A stretch of DNA of 64,000 nt from the NCBI GenBank assembly GCA_954871525.1, contig OX940868.1, positions 28,143,056-28,207,055 of the forward strand. The letters are read 5' to 3'. Made by a program: the position numbers and the translations under genes. The notes beneath the pieces are model-generated. The model made no database searches and was not told the origin of the DNA. It was given only the letters and a program-made list of their open reading frames with translations. Below are positions 1 through 12,242 of this stretch, in pieces. Position 1 is the stretch's first letter. Each line of letters starts with the position of its first letter. The DNA comes from Parietaria judaica (lineage: Eukaryota; Streptophyta; Magnoliopsida; Rosales; Urticaceae).

Positions 1-1436
1 TTTTTTATTTTTTTCCTTTTTCTTAAAGATTGACTTTTCAGAATTAATATGCAGAATGTTTTTCATTAAAAACGAGGACCCAGCAATCGTTTTGTTGTTC
101 ATGCATTTGGGGTTCTTTTGAAATTGCATCGTTTTATCCAGAGAACATTAATTATTGAACTCCATGTCCCCTCCACGGACCAAAAAGAAAGAAAAATAAA
201 AAGGAGAAAAGAAAGGGCAAAATTATGAAAATGACATGTTATGTTATGTTAGTAGTGTATAATAATTATAGTTGCTAGGATTACCTATCGATAATTCTAC
301 ACCACTTTTAAAATAAAAGTTGCGGATTCGATCTGTAAAATTGCCTTAATAATTAAATTATTAATTTTCTTTTGTCTTTCTTTTTGCACCCGCAAGGAAG
401 TTAATGAGTCTCCTCCTCGATAACACAACTTACATTCAACTGTTGTGCAAAGTTCCAAAGCATCGATTGAGTGAATCTATGGACAGAAAATTCAGAGACT
501 AATCATTTATTGTATGGGGTTTTGCAATTAATCATCCAACTCTTTCAAAAGGGCCTATTTTTAATCATTGTTCATTAACTATACATTATAATTTATTTCT
601 ATTACATTTACACACAAAAAGCACTGTACTAAATTTGATGCGAGTGTGAGTGTGTGACGGACTGACGGTAAAAGGAAAAAAGAGGACAAAGAAGGAAAAC
701 TTTTTGAAATTTGAAATACCTAAATTATTTGAAAATAAAGTGATATAAAGAAAGGTTCAAATTTTCTACCATTATTCTCGATAATCGTCGATTATCCGTC
801 CGGTCGATTTTCATCAGCAAATATTTCATACGAATCGATAATGTACTTTGGTCATATTTGTTTTAAGTGGCTCTATGCCGCCCCATTATTTCCAAACTTA
901 TATTGTTGTTGCAAATAACCTTTGTTTACCAAAGCACCTAATGTCAGTGGTATTTGTCTTTTTGTTAAAAAATATAAAATATTTTGCGTTTAATTGTGTT
1001 TGTATATGCAAAGTTTTAAAAAAAATTCGATTTACTCAACTTGCGAGCGTTGTTGGTTCATTTTTTACGCCGTCACTACCCAAATATTAAATGTGTGACG
1101 TTATGATGCCATGTCATTGCATGTTTTCAGTCTAATTTTCACATTTTAGAAATGTGTACTACCATTTAAGCTCACGTTTTGGTAAATTTTGAGGCATGTG
1201 TCACATTTTTGAAATTTTGGTACGTAACATTAGAAAACGTGGGCAAAATGATGGTATACGTTGCCAACCCGTAAAAATTAAGCTGAAATTGAGTTATGTT
1301 GTGGAATCATTAGGGCGGCATATATGTCAATTAACAGTTAGCAATGAAACATAAAAAAAAAAAAAATCAAAGAAGAAATAACCGAGTTTAACACTATAAT
1401 TATTATTGCGACTATTTTTCATTTTTGAAAATATGT
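1..1436. other. AT-rich intergenic stretch, no gene
   Basis: No conserved coding frame is visible; the short open frames are AT-rich and low-complexity. Two copies of a TGCCGCCC-like motif lie in opposite orientation near 877 and 1315 and could mark a decayed foldback element. The arms do not stay similar beyond about 18 bp, so I do not call one. Confidence 0.5.
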
Positions 1437-1445
1437 TATAATTTT

Positions 1446-2256
1446 GTATTAATTACGGCAAAAAAAAACTCAAAATTTGGTCAAAGAACTTTCATGTACT
1501 CAAAGTTTAAAAGTGATGGCAAGTTGGGAACAATATCCAAAGTCGCATTTGGGGAGTTGACCACTCGATTCTCGTAACGCCGTTAACTTACCTGTTAACT
1601 CTGGTCACGTGGACAAACGTGGGTTGCTCACATAACAATTTTGCCACATGAACGAGCCCACACAGAGCCGGCCCAATATTTTCGGGGGCCTTGGGCGAAA
1701 AGTTAAAACGAGGTCTTTTTTAATTTCTTAATAATAATATACTTGCACAACGTACTATTCTTAAATACAATCTTTATTGTTGCTCCACGAAATATTTATT
1801 TTTCTTGATTTTTCTAGTAAGTATTTTATTGTTCTTGATTTTTCAAGTTGTATCACTTACAACACAAACAAGGAGGCCTTTTTCATTTGAATTTATAAGC
1901 ATTCTTCTAGATTATATAATATTGGGGGCTTTAAATATTGGGGGCCTTGGGCGGTCGCCCAACTCGCCTACCTATCGGGCCGGCTCTGAGCCCATATCAG
2001 CCTCGTCAACGACAAAACAACGAATTTAACCTCTATTAATACTATTTAATACAACTAATTAAACCCTAATGATAACACTTAACAAAACACATTTGTCCAT
2101 GTGACCAGAGTTAACGGGTAAGTTAACGACGTTACGAAAATGGAATGGTCAACTCCCCAAATGCATCTTTGGGTATTCTTGTCATCACTTTTAAACTTTA
2201 AGTACATGGAGCGTTTTTTTTAATCAAACTTTAGGTATTTTTACTGTCATTAACCC
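1446..2256. mobile_element. Non-autonomous Mutator-like foldback element (811 bp)
   Basis: Two long inverted arms, about 1446-1634 and 2080-2256, read the same on opposite strands; both include the stretch around CGTAACG(C/T)CGTTAACTTACC and GCATTTGGGGAGTTGACC. The element is flanked by a perfect 9-bp direct repeat TATAATTTT at 1437-1445 and 2257-2265. Nine-bp target duplications and long terminal inverted repeats are typical of Mutator-like elements. It has no coding capacity. An hAT-type MITE has inserted into its centre. Related arms occur at 3190, 9476 and 32281. Confidence 0.85.
1663..1988. mobile_element. hAT-like MITE nested in the Mutator-like element
   Basis: It begins CAGAGCCGGCCC and ends GGGCCGGCTCTG, a 12-bp perfect terminal inverted repeat. 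The subterminal GGGGGCCTTGGGCG motif occurs on both sides of the interior, near 1684 and 1940. It is flanked by an 8-bp near-duplicate, AGCCCACA (1655-1662) and AGCCCATA (1989-1996), as expected for an hAT target duplication with one later change. It has no coding capacity and inserted after the surrounding element. Confidence 0.85.
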
Positions 2257-2265
2257 TATAATTTT

Positions 2266-3180
2266 AGACAACTTACGAGTATTTATGCCGCTATTTATTT
2301 AGAAAACTATTATAGTTTATTACACGCATAAAAAAAACACGAAGCTGCTTTCAAAATAACTTGAAAAGGATGGAAGTGTGTATAGTATATACTGTACACT
2401 ACTGAGTATTTAATTATTTTTGATATTTTGTTTCAATTTCATATATAAATTATAAGTATATTTCTTGATCTACAAGACTAGTCATAGTTTGGAGATACGC
2501 TTCATTAATTGATTTGTCCAAGAAATGAGAAAAAGGAAGCTTATATCTTGTTTCATTTAATTGACACTTCACCAATGCCTCTTCACTTTACCTCTATCAT
2601 TGCCCACTTTCCCTTCTGCAATCAATCATTTCTTCCCTCTCACTATATTACACTCACATATATATATTATATACATTATATATAATATAGATTATGAACA
2701 AGAAGAGAATCACACCTATTGGGTTAGTGACTGAGAGTACTGGCAGTCTATAAACTATAATACCAAAACTCCATGCCTCTCTCGTATACTAGGCTTTAGC
2801 GTGTGAGATTTCATCATAACTTTTTATCACAATAAATGGAGTAAATATTAGTATTCTATCTTAGAATTTCATATTGCAAGATTCCCTCTCGAATTTACTT
2901 CTTAGGACTTAGGAGCAAATAGATAAAAAAGATAAAAATAAAAATAGTGTGTAATATACTAATATGAACAAAATGAAAAGTTTAAGGGACAAATTAATAC
3001 AAAAAAAAAGTGTGTATATGATACAAAATAAAAAGTTTAAAGGACAAATTAATAGTAAAAAATAATCAGAGAGCAAATTGATACAAAATAATAAGATTAA
3101 AGAGGTAAAATTGATACAAATTACATACGAAGTACAAACTAATATGAAGTGAAAAACCCATCCAAGCATGACTAAGTTTA
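2266..3180. other. AT-rich intergenic stretch with a degenerate tandem repeat
   Basis: No gene is visible. From about 2930 to 3130 a loosely repeated unit of roughly 40-50 bp recurs (ACAAAATNAAAAGTTTAAGGGACAAATTAATA-like), giving spurious open frames on the minus strand. Confidence 0.5.
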
Positions 3181-3189
3181 AAAATAAAA

Positions 3190-4263
3190 GGGATAATAGC
3201 GGCAAAAGTGGCCAAAGTTAGGCCAAGTGTGCAAATAAGTAGCCAAACCGATTTAATATCGGCATAAGTAGCCAAAGTTTACCAAACCGTGGTAAGTACA
3301 AATTCCATCCATTTCATGTCAACGTCGTTAGCCACGTCATTTCCACAAGTGTTGAGCTTTGGCCACTTATTTGCACACTCGGCCTACCATAAAACCTCTA
3401 TATATTTAATTGTTAGGGACCATTATTTTATTTTATTAATATTATTAATTCTATGAAATTTTATTGTACTATGCTTTTATAAACTTAGTCATTTGAAATC
3501 ACCACACATAACTTACGAAAAAAAAACAATTTTTGTTAACTTTGCGTGAAATGTAGGGATTACTAGTGATTAGTTTAGTTTCTCCATGCTTGGAAGACTT
3601 ACGCTTTGTTTGGTTCACCAGGATACGGGATAGAAAGTACTAACAAATTTTTGAGGTTCTCGGCCCTATACAAATTACCTGATCATGATTTAGGGGTCGA
3701 AATAGAAAAAATAAAAAGAAAACCATCTTACGGAACAAGAAATAGAACAAGAAGGTATTAGTCACTTTCACTAATCTCAAAACCCATATCAAATCATTGA
3801 TGCTACTGTTAAATTTTTTATTTTTTTAAAACTATGGTAAGGATTTTACTATTGGGTTGGAAAAATATTTGGTCGCACATACCCTGAAACTTTAGGTCAA
3901 ATATATTTTTGGATCACTTTTTTCGGGGTTAATCTGACCTTCTTGGTGTGCCAAACTATTAACCACGAAGCCTTGGCATTATAGACTGAAAGACTACTTC
4001 GTCCAGTAAAATTTCATATAAATTAATAATCTCAATAAAATAATATTACTAAATCTCAATTTAGTCCCGGCTCTAACTTACAATGAGTGGCCAAAGCTCA
4101 ACACTTGTGGAAATGACGTCGCTAACGGCGTTGACATGAAATGGATGGAATTTGTACTGTCCACGGTTTGGTAAACTTTGGCTACTTATGCCGATATTAA
4201 ATCGGTTTGGCCACTTATTTGCACACTTTGCCTAACTTTGGCCACTTTTGCCGTTATTATCCC
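3190..4263. mobile_element. Mutator-like foldback element with 177-bp inverted arms
   Basis: The left arm (3190-3366) and the right arm (4087-4263, reverse complement) are about 95% alike by eye over 177 bp. They start GGGATAATAGCGGCAAAAGT and GGGATAATAACGGCAAAAGT. A 9-bp direct repeat AAAATAAAA flanks the element (3181-3189 and 4264-4272); it is low-complexity but exactly positioned. The interior of about 720 bp is AT-rich and non-coding. The high arm identity implies a fairly recent insertion. Confidence 0.85.
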
Positions 4264-4272
4264 AAAATAAAA

Positions 4273-7200
4273 TAAATAAAACAAGAGACAAGCAAGATAC
4301 TTAGCAAAACAGGCTTCATGGGGCGATTTATGGCAATAATGACGACGTCGAAAGCGGGGAACGAAGATGTTAAACTACATTGCAAAATGTGATTGAATGT
4401 GAAATTTTCCGCTGCGTCTTTTGAGTGTAAATGTCAAAATAGAGAAGTTTGTGGCGATAATAAAATTGAAAAAGAGGGGCTCTTTTTATTTTATTTTATT
4501 ATATATTTATAACTCTCCTATTTATATCTTATTGATGAGTTTTTTTTTGGGTTTTATACATTTTGATGTAGATCCGCTCCATAAGAAAAATGATGAACAC
4601 GCTATTTGCAAGCAAAGCTCGACCGTTTCGTTCATTCTCAAGTCTCAACTAAGTCATTAGAAATCATATGCAACCCATTATATTATAGAGTGTTCAAACA
4701 AAACAATATAGGAAATTAAACGGTATAAGACAACAAATGCCTCAAATCCCATGACGAAATATACTAGAAATGAAAACACAATAATAGATTTTGAAGAGAC
4801 AATAATCAAATTAAAGAGTTGAAAATCGCAAATTAAAAATGGAAAATCACATGAAGATTGGTCGTGAACCCGGTTATTTCTTGCCTTATTTGGTCGACAT
4901 CACAGTTGACCAAGAAAACAAATGTCACTCTTCAAGTTTACATATAGATAGTTATTAATTTCCTAATAGCAAACTGTATTTTAAACTAAAAACAAAGCAA
5001 AAACAGAAGTCTTTTAATAAGCATAACAACTACTCAGATTAAATTGAATATAGCTCTAAGTCTAACTAATGAAGATTTAGTAAGTGACTCCCAAAAAAAA
5101 AATTACTGTTAGATGTAGAATTGACATCTTAACTTTATAAACGGTTAATTCATATGATAAAATAACAAGTGACAACAAGGTTTAATAATACATTTTAGCA
5201 CTTTAAACTTATGAAAAAGGTTAATATTTTGTTGACCAATTTGCTTCACCAATCACCATAATGGAATCCTACTTATCAACAATCAATGTTTTTATGGTAA
5301 AAGCTCTTACATTACAAGTAATTGAGCTTACTAAAAAGCACTAATCTCTAAAAAGAAGAGGTCAAGAGGGGATTGAGTTGTCATTTTATCTGGCTAAATG
5401 AAATCTAAAAGCTTCCAAGAAAACCAAAACACCAAAAGAAATTGGAAATCTTAAAGCAAAAATAAAAATAAAAATATTGCTCACCATTATTATTATTTTA
5501 TATTTTTTCCCCTTTCTTCTAAATGTGTGGCTATTGTAGGTCTTTTGAGTTGCTATGGGCCCACATGACGAAAGTCCCCTTGGAGTTATGGGCTCGTAGG
5601 GCCCATTAAGAATGGCCTGTCGGACCATTTTCTAGCTACTTTGTCCAAACCAATATGGAGCAATGCGCTAAGGAACCTTTGACTGCTGCTTTGAAAACAT
5701 AAGCCATGTTTATGTAGTCCCACTCATTGATGTCTCTAGTCAATATATATACATATATAATTATATATATATATACATATATAATTATATATATACTCTT
5801 TCTAATCACAAGACATATATTCATATAGATTTACCAAAGTCTGTTTATACATGAGCACCCAATGGTCACTTGTCCAGCTAGCTAATCCAATACCAAAGGC
5901 AACGCCCTTCTAGTTCGCTAGTACAGAATTCAGGTTGCTAAATATAACGTTGTCGCAAAATAATTGACAAATATTAGCCAACTTATTTTGCAAGTTTGTC
6001 TTTCCATGCCCTCTTATTTTGTAAAATGAATTTACCATACTTCTGATTTTTAATTTTTTTTTATCTTTATGTACTCAATGGTTTACTCTTTTTTTTCTCT
6101 CTCTCTCTCTCTTTTTTTATCATCCAATTGTTTCCTTGAGGGATCGAATATAAATCACATTATAAAGTTATGAGCTATACAGGGATAAAAATTACAAAAT
6201 CAATAACTAAATATGAATACACATAACAGTATAGTGACGGAATTAGGATTTATATGTACGAAGAATTTTTTTGTTCTTTAAAAAAAACAAAATAACATAA
6301 TTTTTTTCATTCAAGATAGTGGATTAGTGGGGTATGGGATTTAGGTATGGGAGAATTAGATTAATTTTTTTCCAAAATTTGAGTAGTAATTTTAAAAAAA
6401 TACCATGTTAAAAATTTAACATTTATTGTTAAACTTTAACGGAATGATTATATAAGATAAAAAATTAAAAAATATATTTATTTAAAAAAAAAAGAGAGTT
6501 TATATGGATAAAAATACAAAATGAAAGGTGTAGTTAAGCATTTATCCAAATCCAAAAAGTAAGAAAAGGAAGCAATTTCAATTTCAATTTCACATGGGTG
6601 TTAATTTTCGACTTTCTAAGAATGGACCAACCAATCCACTATTCGATGGGCTATATTCTATTTATGCGTTGTCTCTATTAATCTTTTCCTTTGGGTGGAG
6701 ATCATGAATGATGATCACACCATATATAAAAATGGATGCTACACTTTCGTGTCAGTGAGGGTGTTTCGGTCACTTCACAAAATAAATGCATGTGAGGCAT
6801 CACTTTAGCTTACGGAAAAGATGTTCCGGATTAGAAAAAGAATCATTACCTTTATTCAAGGTGTATAGTTTTATATAAATTATTTTGTCACTTCAAAATA
6901 ATTAATAATTAATCGGATAAATATCCAAGCACAAAATGGCCAAGAGAGCCCTACGCCTAATGCCATGCCAGATAAAGAAGATAGGAAAATCTTTCCAAGG
7001 ACATGCACATTCTTCTCCACTAACCAAATTTAATTCTTTTTATTATTATTTATTCCATTGTTGAACTTGGATTACAATCTAGTGTGTATGGTTTGTATAA
7101 TTCTATATATCATAGATGGAAATATGACCTCGAAACCGTCGAGCTTTCGATCTTGTTTATGCGGTAATATCGTTTTTATAATCATATTTGTCGTTTTTAA

Positions 7201-7920
7201 AATTCACTACACGTAATTATTATATCAAGAAATAATAAAGTCCTAAATACATAACACACTAATAGAATTCTTACAAGTCCCTGTATTAATATTGAACCAA
7301 GAAGTGGTAACCCAAAAAATAACTAATTATATAATTTTTTGTTATAAGCTCTAAGCTCTTACCATTCACAATTGCACCATTAAACGAGTATTGTCAGAAA
7401 ATAATCATTAGCCACAGGAGTGGATAAAAAAATATTTTTCAACATTGTGATAAGTATGGTTGTCATCGATAAAAAATATAATATAAGATTTAGTGGCAAA
7501 GCGGTATAAAAATGGTATGCTTTTTTCTTATTAAAACTATAAATCTTGTAGTAAACTAATCTGGGTATTTACTTTTTTCTTCGGTATATTCAGTTTTAAG
7601 TGAATTTCGATTTGATTTAATCGTTATCGGTTTAATCGATTAAACGATTTCTTTTGTCACTCCTAATGCAATCCTTTTTTTAGTATATCCTTTTGAGTAT
7701 TTTTGGAACGTCTTAGAGGTTTATATGCAAGAACACCGCAAGATATACGACGGATTAAAGGTTCGGGCTACTCAAATAAGATGTGAAGAGCGTGAACATG
7801 GAACTATGCTCTTGTGAGAATAACCATGCACCAAAATCCCGAGATCTGAGCGAAACGAGTGTGGAGGTGAGGAAGCAAGATGAACTGATGAACCAGCAAC
7901 CCCTTGTAAAAGCTAGCTAG
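4273..7920. other. AT-rich intergenic stretch, no gene
   Basis: No conserved open frame is seen. It contains a CT microsatellite near 6094-6112 and a duplicated TATACATATATAATTATATA block at 5745-5793. The rest is anonymous AT-rich DNA. Confidence 0.5.
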
Positions 7921-7935
7921 GGTCACTACTACAAA

Positions 7936-8500
7936 TAAGGGATACGACTACACTTAAAAAGTGTAGTCGGAAGATCCGACTACACTTATTATGTGTCGTC
8001 GGATCCACCGTCGTTGGATATCCGACGATGGAAAAACTTACGTCGTCGAAATAGGGGTCCGACGACACTTGTTAAGTGTCGTCGAATCGATAGTCTGCCG
8101 CGGCGAATAAAAACGCGCCGCGGCAAACTTTGTCCAACGACACATAGTAAGTATCGTCGGAACATAATCAGCCGCGGCGAATTTAGCTTGGCCGCGGCAA
8201 TTATTCACACAAAACCCATATAATTAATATAGTTCGCCGCGGCTAATATAAACGCGCCGTGGCGAACTTTGTCCAACGACACATCGTAAGTGTCGTCGGA
8301 ACATAATCAGCCGCGGCTAATTTATCTTAGCCGCGGCTAACTAGACACACAGAACCGTAATATCTCCCCTGCAAAATGTGCGCCGCGGCGTGTTTTTGTG
8401 CGCCGCGGCAGGTTTCATTCCGACGACACTTTGATGCGTCGTCGGATTAAAACACGCCGCGGCACATTTATGTTTGCCGCGGCTATTTGCAGCCCGATGG
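7936..8500. repeat. CACTA subterminal repeat array (CCGACGACAC and GCCGCGGC motifs)
   Basis: The region alternates two motif families. One is TCC(G/A)ACGACACTTNNTAAGTGTCGTCGGA-like hairpins, for example near 8052, 8133, 8272 and 8418. The other is the palindrome GCCGCGGC, seen about a dozen times between 8096 and 8485 and often in closely spaced pairs. A roughly 140-bp unit is duplicated (about 8090-8205 and 8232-8345). Subterminal arrays of this kind bind the element's own transposition protein in En/Spm elements; binding here is inferred. Confidence 0.8.
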
Positions 8501-8801
8501 CCAAAATATTGCACTTCCCACGATGGTTTTCCATGCGTCGTCGAATATGCCCATATAAAATTAAAAAAACCGGGCGAAAATATCGCCCGGATGCTTTGTA
8601 TCCCCTGTAAATAATATATATTTTATAAAATAAATTACAAAACTAACCGATTTATACAAAATATACTTCCGTACCTACAAAAAGTATCGTTCATAATTAC
8701 AAATAGAACCGGTGTCCATATACCTAAGAATGTATTCTATTCTTCATCATACTTAGAATATTTTTGAAGAAATAATAAACCTAATCTAACTCTAAGAAAA
8801 T

Positions 8802-9418
8802 CTATCTCTTTTGAACTATATATATTTTTTTATCAACATACGAAGTATCCTTGATGACGATGTCGTGCATGAACCTCATGACGAAATATCCGCACTCGTG
8901 ATTTCCCGGTTGTTTCGGACATGTTTTTGAAATCGTCACTTTCACCGCCGAGTGCAAATTCATGCCGGTTGAATGGTGTAACTTGAACTTTTTCCCTAGC
9001 CTACAAAAAAAGTTAAAAGTTAAATATACGGAATTTTTTATTTGAAACATCACACCGGGTTGCGCAATGACCGCCTCCATGTCGTCGTAAAAGGCCTTGT
9101 CCAATTCCATCCCCGGACCTGGGTAATGATTGTGTTGATCCTCCTCTACGGTCAGATTCGGAGTGCCAAAGTACGCATTTATGGTCTCCGAAGTGACAGG
9201 GACGCGCACATTTCGAACCCAGACGAACCCATCCTTGATTGTGTCGGGAAGGGCCGCGTAGAACTCGAGGACAATGCTGTGATACGCCACGTTCACAGGC
9301 TCGATCATGAACTCCCGCCAACCCCTTCGTTGATAGTTGGCGTTGACGAGGTCATTCACCGCATTTGATACGAGCGGCAATTCTGTGAACCCACGCTCGG
9401 AGCACAGTTTCCGCGTGC
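8802..9418 (-). pseudogene. Transposon-associated protein fragment with Ulp1-like C-terminus
   Basis: The open frame at 8802-9380 (192 codons, extendable to about 9418) has two recognisable parts. The N-terminal two thirds resemble the 'putative plant transposon protein' domain, including VLEFYAALPDTI and VRVPVTSETINAYFG. The C-terminal part carries KQPGNHECGYFVMRFMHDIV, the Gln and Cys end of a C48/Ulp1-type SUMO-protease domain common in plant CACTA and Mutator-like elements. The His and Asp catalytic segment that should precede it is missing, so it is a deleted remnant, possibly joined across an unspliced intron. It lies antisense to the CACTA terminus. Confidence 0.65.
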
Positions 9419-9475
9419 ATATTTCTTATTAAAAAAAAAATATTTTTTTAGAAAAATTATTTAAAAAAAATAATT

Positions 9476-9664
9476 ACGTGGCATGCCACGTGGCGGCCAA
9501 GTGCCATGTGGCATGCCACATGGCAAAGGGTGATTGCCACATAGGTGAATTTTTTCGGTCAACTCCCAAATGCAAAGTTTGGGTACTTTTGCCGCCATTT
9601 ACGGAGGTTGTATACACAGCAGAGAATTTGACCAAAGGTTGGGTATTTTTGCCGCAATTAACCC
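9476..9664 (-). mobile_element. Solo arm of a Mutator-like foldback element
   Basis: Read on the minus strand it starts GGGTTAATTGCGGCAAAAAT and includes GCATTTGGGAGTTGACC, both shared with the arms of the 1446-2256 element. The other arm was not found nearby. It ends in a palindromic block of CCACGTGGCATGCCACGT-like repeats at 9478-9525. Probably a broken or rearranged copy next to the CACTA remnant. Confidence 0.6.
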
Positions 9665-9679
9665 TAAATTTTATTAATA

Positions 9680-12190
9680 AGAAAGCAGTGTGATTGAAAT
9701 ATCGAACCGCATGTGTTGTAATGCGATGGTGCATTGTGACCTTGGCCAATAAAGTCATCCCATTCAAAATAATAATAAAAAAATTGAAACCGCAAAGTTC
9801 TTGAAAATCACCACTCATTGCGGCAAAGTACCTTGCCGACAGTTTTTAACCACTAAACTCTAAATTTCCGCTAAATAATTCTGGGATTTTTTTTTTTTAA
9901 CGCTGGCCAAAAAAAAAATTAAAATTTAAAACTTCAAATATCGCATGTCTCTCCGTGCCAAACATATTTTGACAATACTAAGAAGAATGCAGATCAAATT
10001 TGAGCCTTTTTATAATTAGGCGATGATTATACACAACTACAGGGAGAATATAAACATAAATTTACACAATACACACATGACTATGTAGTAGACAGAGTCA
10101 CACACGTGCATGTTATATGTACTGTGTATATTCATGTTCATATATATATATATGAGAAAATTTAGGAATTTGAACATAAAACCAATAACCGAACCGAACC
10201 ACACTCTGAAGGCTTATATGTTGGAATTCGGAAGAAGAAGAAAAAAAGAAAGAAAGTAGGAAAAACATAAAAGAAAAGAAGACGAGAGGTACGAGAAAAT
10301 AAGAGAAGAGAAGAAGAAAAAGAAAAAGAAGTGAAATGAACTAAATCTTAAACTAACTATATTAAAAACATAAGAAAAAGAAGGTTGGGATAATATTTCT
10401 CTCAAACCGTGGGGCAAAGAGAGCTCACCTCGGCGATCTTAATATTCAAGCTGTAAAAAATATGATTTTTTCAATGATAATTTACGAAAATTGTTATACG
10501 ATCTCTAAAATTTCTGCTACGAATTAGTGTTTGCATGACGATTTTTTCAAAATAACATAGTGCAAACTTCCTTATTTTCACTTTTCACGACTACTTTTTG
10601 AAACATATAACAAAGAAAATGAGAGAATAGAACAATAATAGTTTACTATTTTTTTAACGAAGGATTTAAAAGTATGTATTAAAAAAGGTGAAAATGGCAA
10701 CACTGATATAACACTATAACAGCAATAATTATTATTAACTTAATAGATAATCCATAAAAATAATCATTCGGCAATAGCATCACGAACAATCAGCCTCTAT
10801 AATTACAGAAGAGTGAGCACTCATGATGCTAGATAATATCACATTATTATCATCATATTATAAGCTTCACTATAGGTACTAATCAAGTAATCATCATAAC
10901 CTAGTGATTCATTAAACATAGTATTGCAATATAATGAATTAATCATTATAATTAATAATTAAATAAACCAAGCGAATCAGTCGGAAACTATAGCCAAAAT
11001 CATATTATCGCTTCCAAGGTAATGAGTGCAAGACAGGAAGAAGTCATAAATCCTTTAGATTTTCTTAACCTCACCAAGCTAGTAAATTATAACTTATTAT
11101 TTAATTTGATCTTATTATTATATTATTATGTAACTAATCACTGTGTGCATGTAAATTGTAAATAACACTAAATAGGGTTACATAAGCTTTGTCGAATTTC
11201 TGCTTAGTTAGTTGTAAAAATTGCGGTGAAAGTGTGTGAAAAGCTTCAAATATTTATAGAATAGTCAATAGTTTTTTTGGAAAATAAGACTAAAATTTAT
11301 AAGTTTTCTAATCATTGAGTGCTGAATCAATATTTAATATGTACAAAGTGTTCTATGTGAAGAAAAATATTCATTGAGTGAACAATCGAGTCTTTACTGC
11401 GATATTTTATAAATAATACATTGAATATCGTATTTTAATTTTTTTTTTAAAAGAAGACTGAATTTTATATTTTAAACATTAAAAATTCATTTACCGCATA
11501 TTTTGTATTAGTATCCGATGATTATAATAATATCAACCATTTTTTTACCGCATTTATTGTTTCAAATAATGGATGACTAAAATTGAATAAGAACATTAAT
11601 CTATGTAATATAAAGTTTCAATAACATAGTCATTAAAGATAGTCTTGAAACTAAAAAATGCTATATCTATTATACTTTATACAAGGAAAGGTTAATATAT
11701 ATACAATATAAAATCTAAAGTTATGTATTAAACTCTAGTCATAAAGTAGTAAATGCGTTTTTCGATTTAAACAAAAAAAAACCGTATATTGCTTTCAAAT
11801 GATGTATAAATATTCAGTTTTTTCTTCTTCAGTGCATTCGATTTTTATGGTTTAAATTCGGTATCAATGATCCAGTCTTCGTTTAATTTTATTTTTCTTT
11901 CACCCTACACCCTATTATCTCTAAAGTTTTGTAATGAGAATGTGACGAGGAGCTCGTATATATTTTTGCACATATATACTCGAAATATATAAGCTCAACA
12001 AAAGCAACATCACCAAACAAAATAACTCAAAATCAAATCATTTATTGTGAAAAAAGGAAAAATTACAAATATTACCACTGCTCGATCATATCGGCCAATG
12101 GCAGCAAACAGAACAATTCAACCAAGACACAGAATGTTATTAAGGAACAGCACTGATTCTCGAATCTCGTACTCAACGGTTACTTCCGCT
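9680..12190. other. AT-rich intergenic stretch with a purine tract
   Basis: No gene is recognised. A strand-biased purine-rich tract (GAA/AAAG repeats) runs from about 10231 to 10335, and its antisense frame gives a spurious Phe/Ser-rich open frame. The remainder is anonymous. Confidence 0.5.
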
Positions 12191-12242
12191 CATCATAGTA
12201 TTCGTTTTCCGTGAGCGAAATTCCCGAGCACGATGATCGCGA

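Larger units (their letters stand above)
7924..9420. mobile_element. Truncated CACTA (En/Spm-like) DNA transposon
   Basis: The sequence at 7924 starts CACTACTACAAATAAGGG, the classic terminus of plant CACTA elements. It is followed by a subterminal region dense in short inverted motifs (about 7936-8500) and a decayed transposon-associated coding region on the opposite strand (8802-9418). No matching opposite terminus (TTTGTAGTAGTG) was seen downstream, so the element is truncated or its other end was lost. The end coordinate is where recognisable coding sequence stops and is approximate. Confidence 0.75.

Noticed and set aside
10214..10417. Phe/Ser-rich minus-strand frame
   Set aside because: It is the translation of a purine tract on the opposite strand.
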